From contig JAITJK010000228.1 of the NCBI GenBank assembly GCA_031278935.1, positions 1 to 7,494 on the forward strand: a stretch of 7,494 nucleotides of DNA, in the 5' to 3' direction. The notes below the pieces were generated by a model. The model ran no database searches, had not been told where the DNA came from, and saw nothing but the letters and a program-made list of their open reading frames with translations. Below, piece after piece: positions 6,939 through 7,494 of this stretch. Made by a program: the position numbers and the translations under genes. This DNA is from Spirochaetaceae bacterium (lineage in GTDB: Bacteria; Spirochaetota; Spirochaetia; Treponematales; Breznakiellaceae). Numbering within the stretch: the stretch's first letter is position 1; each line of letters starts with the position of its first letter.

Positions 6939-7289
6939 TTACTGTTTATATTTCTTAATGCCCTTCACTTCTATCTCAATGCTTCTAAAGTCCTTATCGA
7001 CTTCTCCGTTGATTTCGACTAGATCATTTTGATCAACCGAAAGACCGGCCCATAATCTATCGTCGATTTCAATAGTTATGGTTCCTGAATCATCGGAGAA
7101 TAAATATCTTTCATCCCCCAAAAACCGCTCAATTTTTCCCCGCAATACTACCGGAGTATTATCGCGAAGATTTTTAGCTTCCACCACCGTTACGGCCTCA
7201 AGTCCAGGCCCTGTATACCCTTGGGCATGAAGGCTTAAACCACCCGCTATTACAAGAAGTACCAAACAGAACAACGATTTTCCTTGCAT
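6939..7289 (-). CDS. Secreted OB-fold protein of the YgiW/YdeI/NirD (BOF) family
   Basis: 116 residues. The first 22 form a signal peptide: basic MQGK, a hydrophobic core (5-20) and a likely signal peptidase I site after L-H-A22. The mature part matches the bacterial OB-fold family (PF04076 type): GPGLEAVTV (27-35), TPVVLRGKI (45-53), RYLFSDDSGTITIEID (61-76), LWAGL (79-83) and VEINGEVDKD (91-100). E. coli relatives are periplasmic and linked to stress tolerance and ligand binding, but the biochemical role here is unknown. The ATG at 7289 is fixed by GGAG 6 bases upstream and by a promoter just before it. A longer frame from a TTG at 7346 would start inside the promoter. The gene is clearly A+T-richer than the + strand genes, which may reflect separate acquisition or different codon use. 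Confidence 0.88.
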   Translation of the reverse strand: MQGKSLFCLVLLVIAGGLSLHAQGYTGPGLEAVTVVEAKNLRDNTPVVLRGKIERFLGDERYLFSDDSGTITIEIDDRLWAGLSVDQNDLVEINGEVDKDFRSIEIEVKGIKKYKQ

Positions 7290-7295
7290 ATCTAT

Positions 7296-7299
7296 CTCC
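7296..7299 (-). promoter_or_regulatory. Ribosome binding site of the OB-fold gene
   Basis: GGAG on the minus strand lies 6 bases before the ATG at 7289-7287. It supports this start over upstream in-frame starts. Confidence 0.8.
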
Positions 7300-7317
7300 A
7301 GAAATCTTGATAGCATA

Positions 7318-7346
7318 ATAATAGCCATAATCACAGGTTTTGTCAA
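7318..7346 (-). promoter_or_regulatory. Sigma-70 type promoter of the OB-fold gene
   Basis: On the minus strand a perfect -35 box TTGACA (7346-7341) is followed after exactly 17 bases by the -10 box TATTAT (7323-7318), one mismatch from TATAAT. Transcription would start near 7311, giving a 5' leader of roughly 20 bases that holds the GGAG. A second TTGACA lies 29 bases further upstream (7375-7370) but has no -10 partner at 17 bases. Confidence 0.8.
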
Positions 7347-7423
7347 GGCTCTACTCTTTTTTACTATTCTGTCAATACGGGACGGACATTGGGGCCCGGT
7401 AATGGAACCTCACGGCTATACTA

Positions 7424-7494
7424 CTAAAATACTTCGGGATACAGTCCCTTTGCCAGTTTTTCAACGCTGTAGGCTATACGGTTACCAGGTAAAA
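7424..7494 (-). CDS. Possible C-terminal end of a minus-strand gene (partial)
   Basis: One minus-strand frame is open from the right edge and encodes LPGNRIAYSVEKLAKGLYPEVF, split here as LPGNRIAYSVE then KLAKGLYPEVF, before two consecutive TAG codons (7426-7424 and 7423-7421). The amphipathic, Lys/Glu-containing tail looks like a real protein end, and it is codirectional with the OB-fold gene 132 bases downstream. A + strand frame from an ATG at 7403 is also open to the edge but lacks a ribosome binding site. No family can be named from 22 residues. Confidence 0.4.
   Translation of the reverse strand, partial: LPGNRIAYSVEKLAKGLYPEVF

Noticed and set aside
7290..7346. A TTG start at 7346 that would lengthen the OB-fold protein by 19 residues
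   Set aside because: The TTG is part of the TTGACA -35 box, the extension would lie upstream of the transcript start, and it would spoil a clean signal peptide.
7403..7494. A + strand frame from the ATG at 7403 open to the right edge
   Set aside because: It has no ribosome binding site and lies opposite a more protein-like minus-strand tail that ends in tandem stops.
1..7494. CRISPR arrays, tRNA or rRNA genes, insertion sequences, attachment sites
   Set aside because: I saw no regularly spaced repeats, cloverleaf-like sequence, transposase motifs or target-site duplications on either strand.

Overview
The window carries most of an Rnf (ion-translocating ferredoxin:NAD+ oxidoreductase) operon, followed by an AAA+ ATPase gene of the DUF815 family, a cytoplasmic GH13 alpha-glucan enzyme, and, convergent to these, a small secreted OB-fold protein. 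The organism is an anaerobic or fermentative bacterium with a G+C-rich genome, strong purine-rich ribosome binding sites and tightly overlapping genes. A Treponema-like spirochaete, for example of the termite-gut kind, fits the gene set; a Firmicute cannot be excluded. This is inference from general features, not from a marker gene.

Layout. Positions 1-38 may be the last codons of an upstream gene, by gene order probably rnfC. rnfD, rnfG, rnfE, rnfA and rnfB then run from 50 to 3662 on the + strand. D/G, G/E and E/A are joined by 4-base ATGA overlaps, and the rnfB ribosome binding site overlaps the rnfA stop. A 478-residue DUF815 ATPase starts 49 bases after rnfB and could be cotranscribed. 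A 130-base gap with two adjacent hairpins precedes the GH13 gene (5279-6838). A perfect 15-bp inverted repeat starts 2 bases after the GH13 stop. The minus-strand OB-fold gene (6939-7289) has a near-consensus sigma-70 promoter. At the right edge, the end of another minus-strand gene may enter the window.

How the genes fit together. Rnf moves electrons between reduced ferredoxin and NAD+ and couples this to Na+ or H+ movement. RnfB receives ferredoxin electrons through its iron-sulfur clusters, RnfA/RnfE form the membrane core around a predicted shared [2Fe-2S] cluster, and RnfG/RnfD carry covalent FMN. The GH13 enzyme would feed sugar into fermentation from intracellular oligosaccharides, but a functional link to Rnf is not shown. 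The DUF815 protein has all the core AAA+ motifs and no known substrate.

Novelty. I see no clear undescribed multi-gene system. The points most worth a second look are the non-canonical flavin-attachment motifs in both RnfD and RnfG, the DUF815 ATPase beside Rnf, the double hairpin with a 17-codon frame before the GH13 gene, the long hairpin without a U-tract after it, and the compositionally distinct secreted OB-fold gene.
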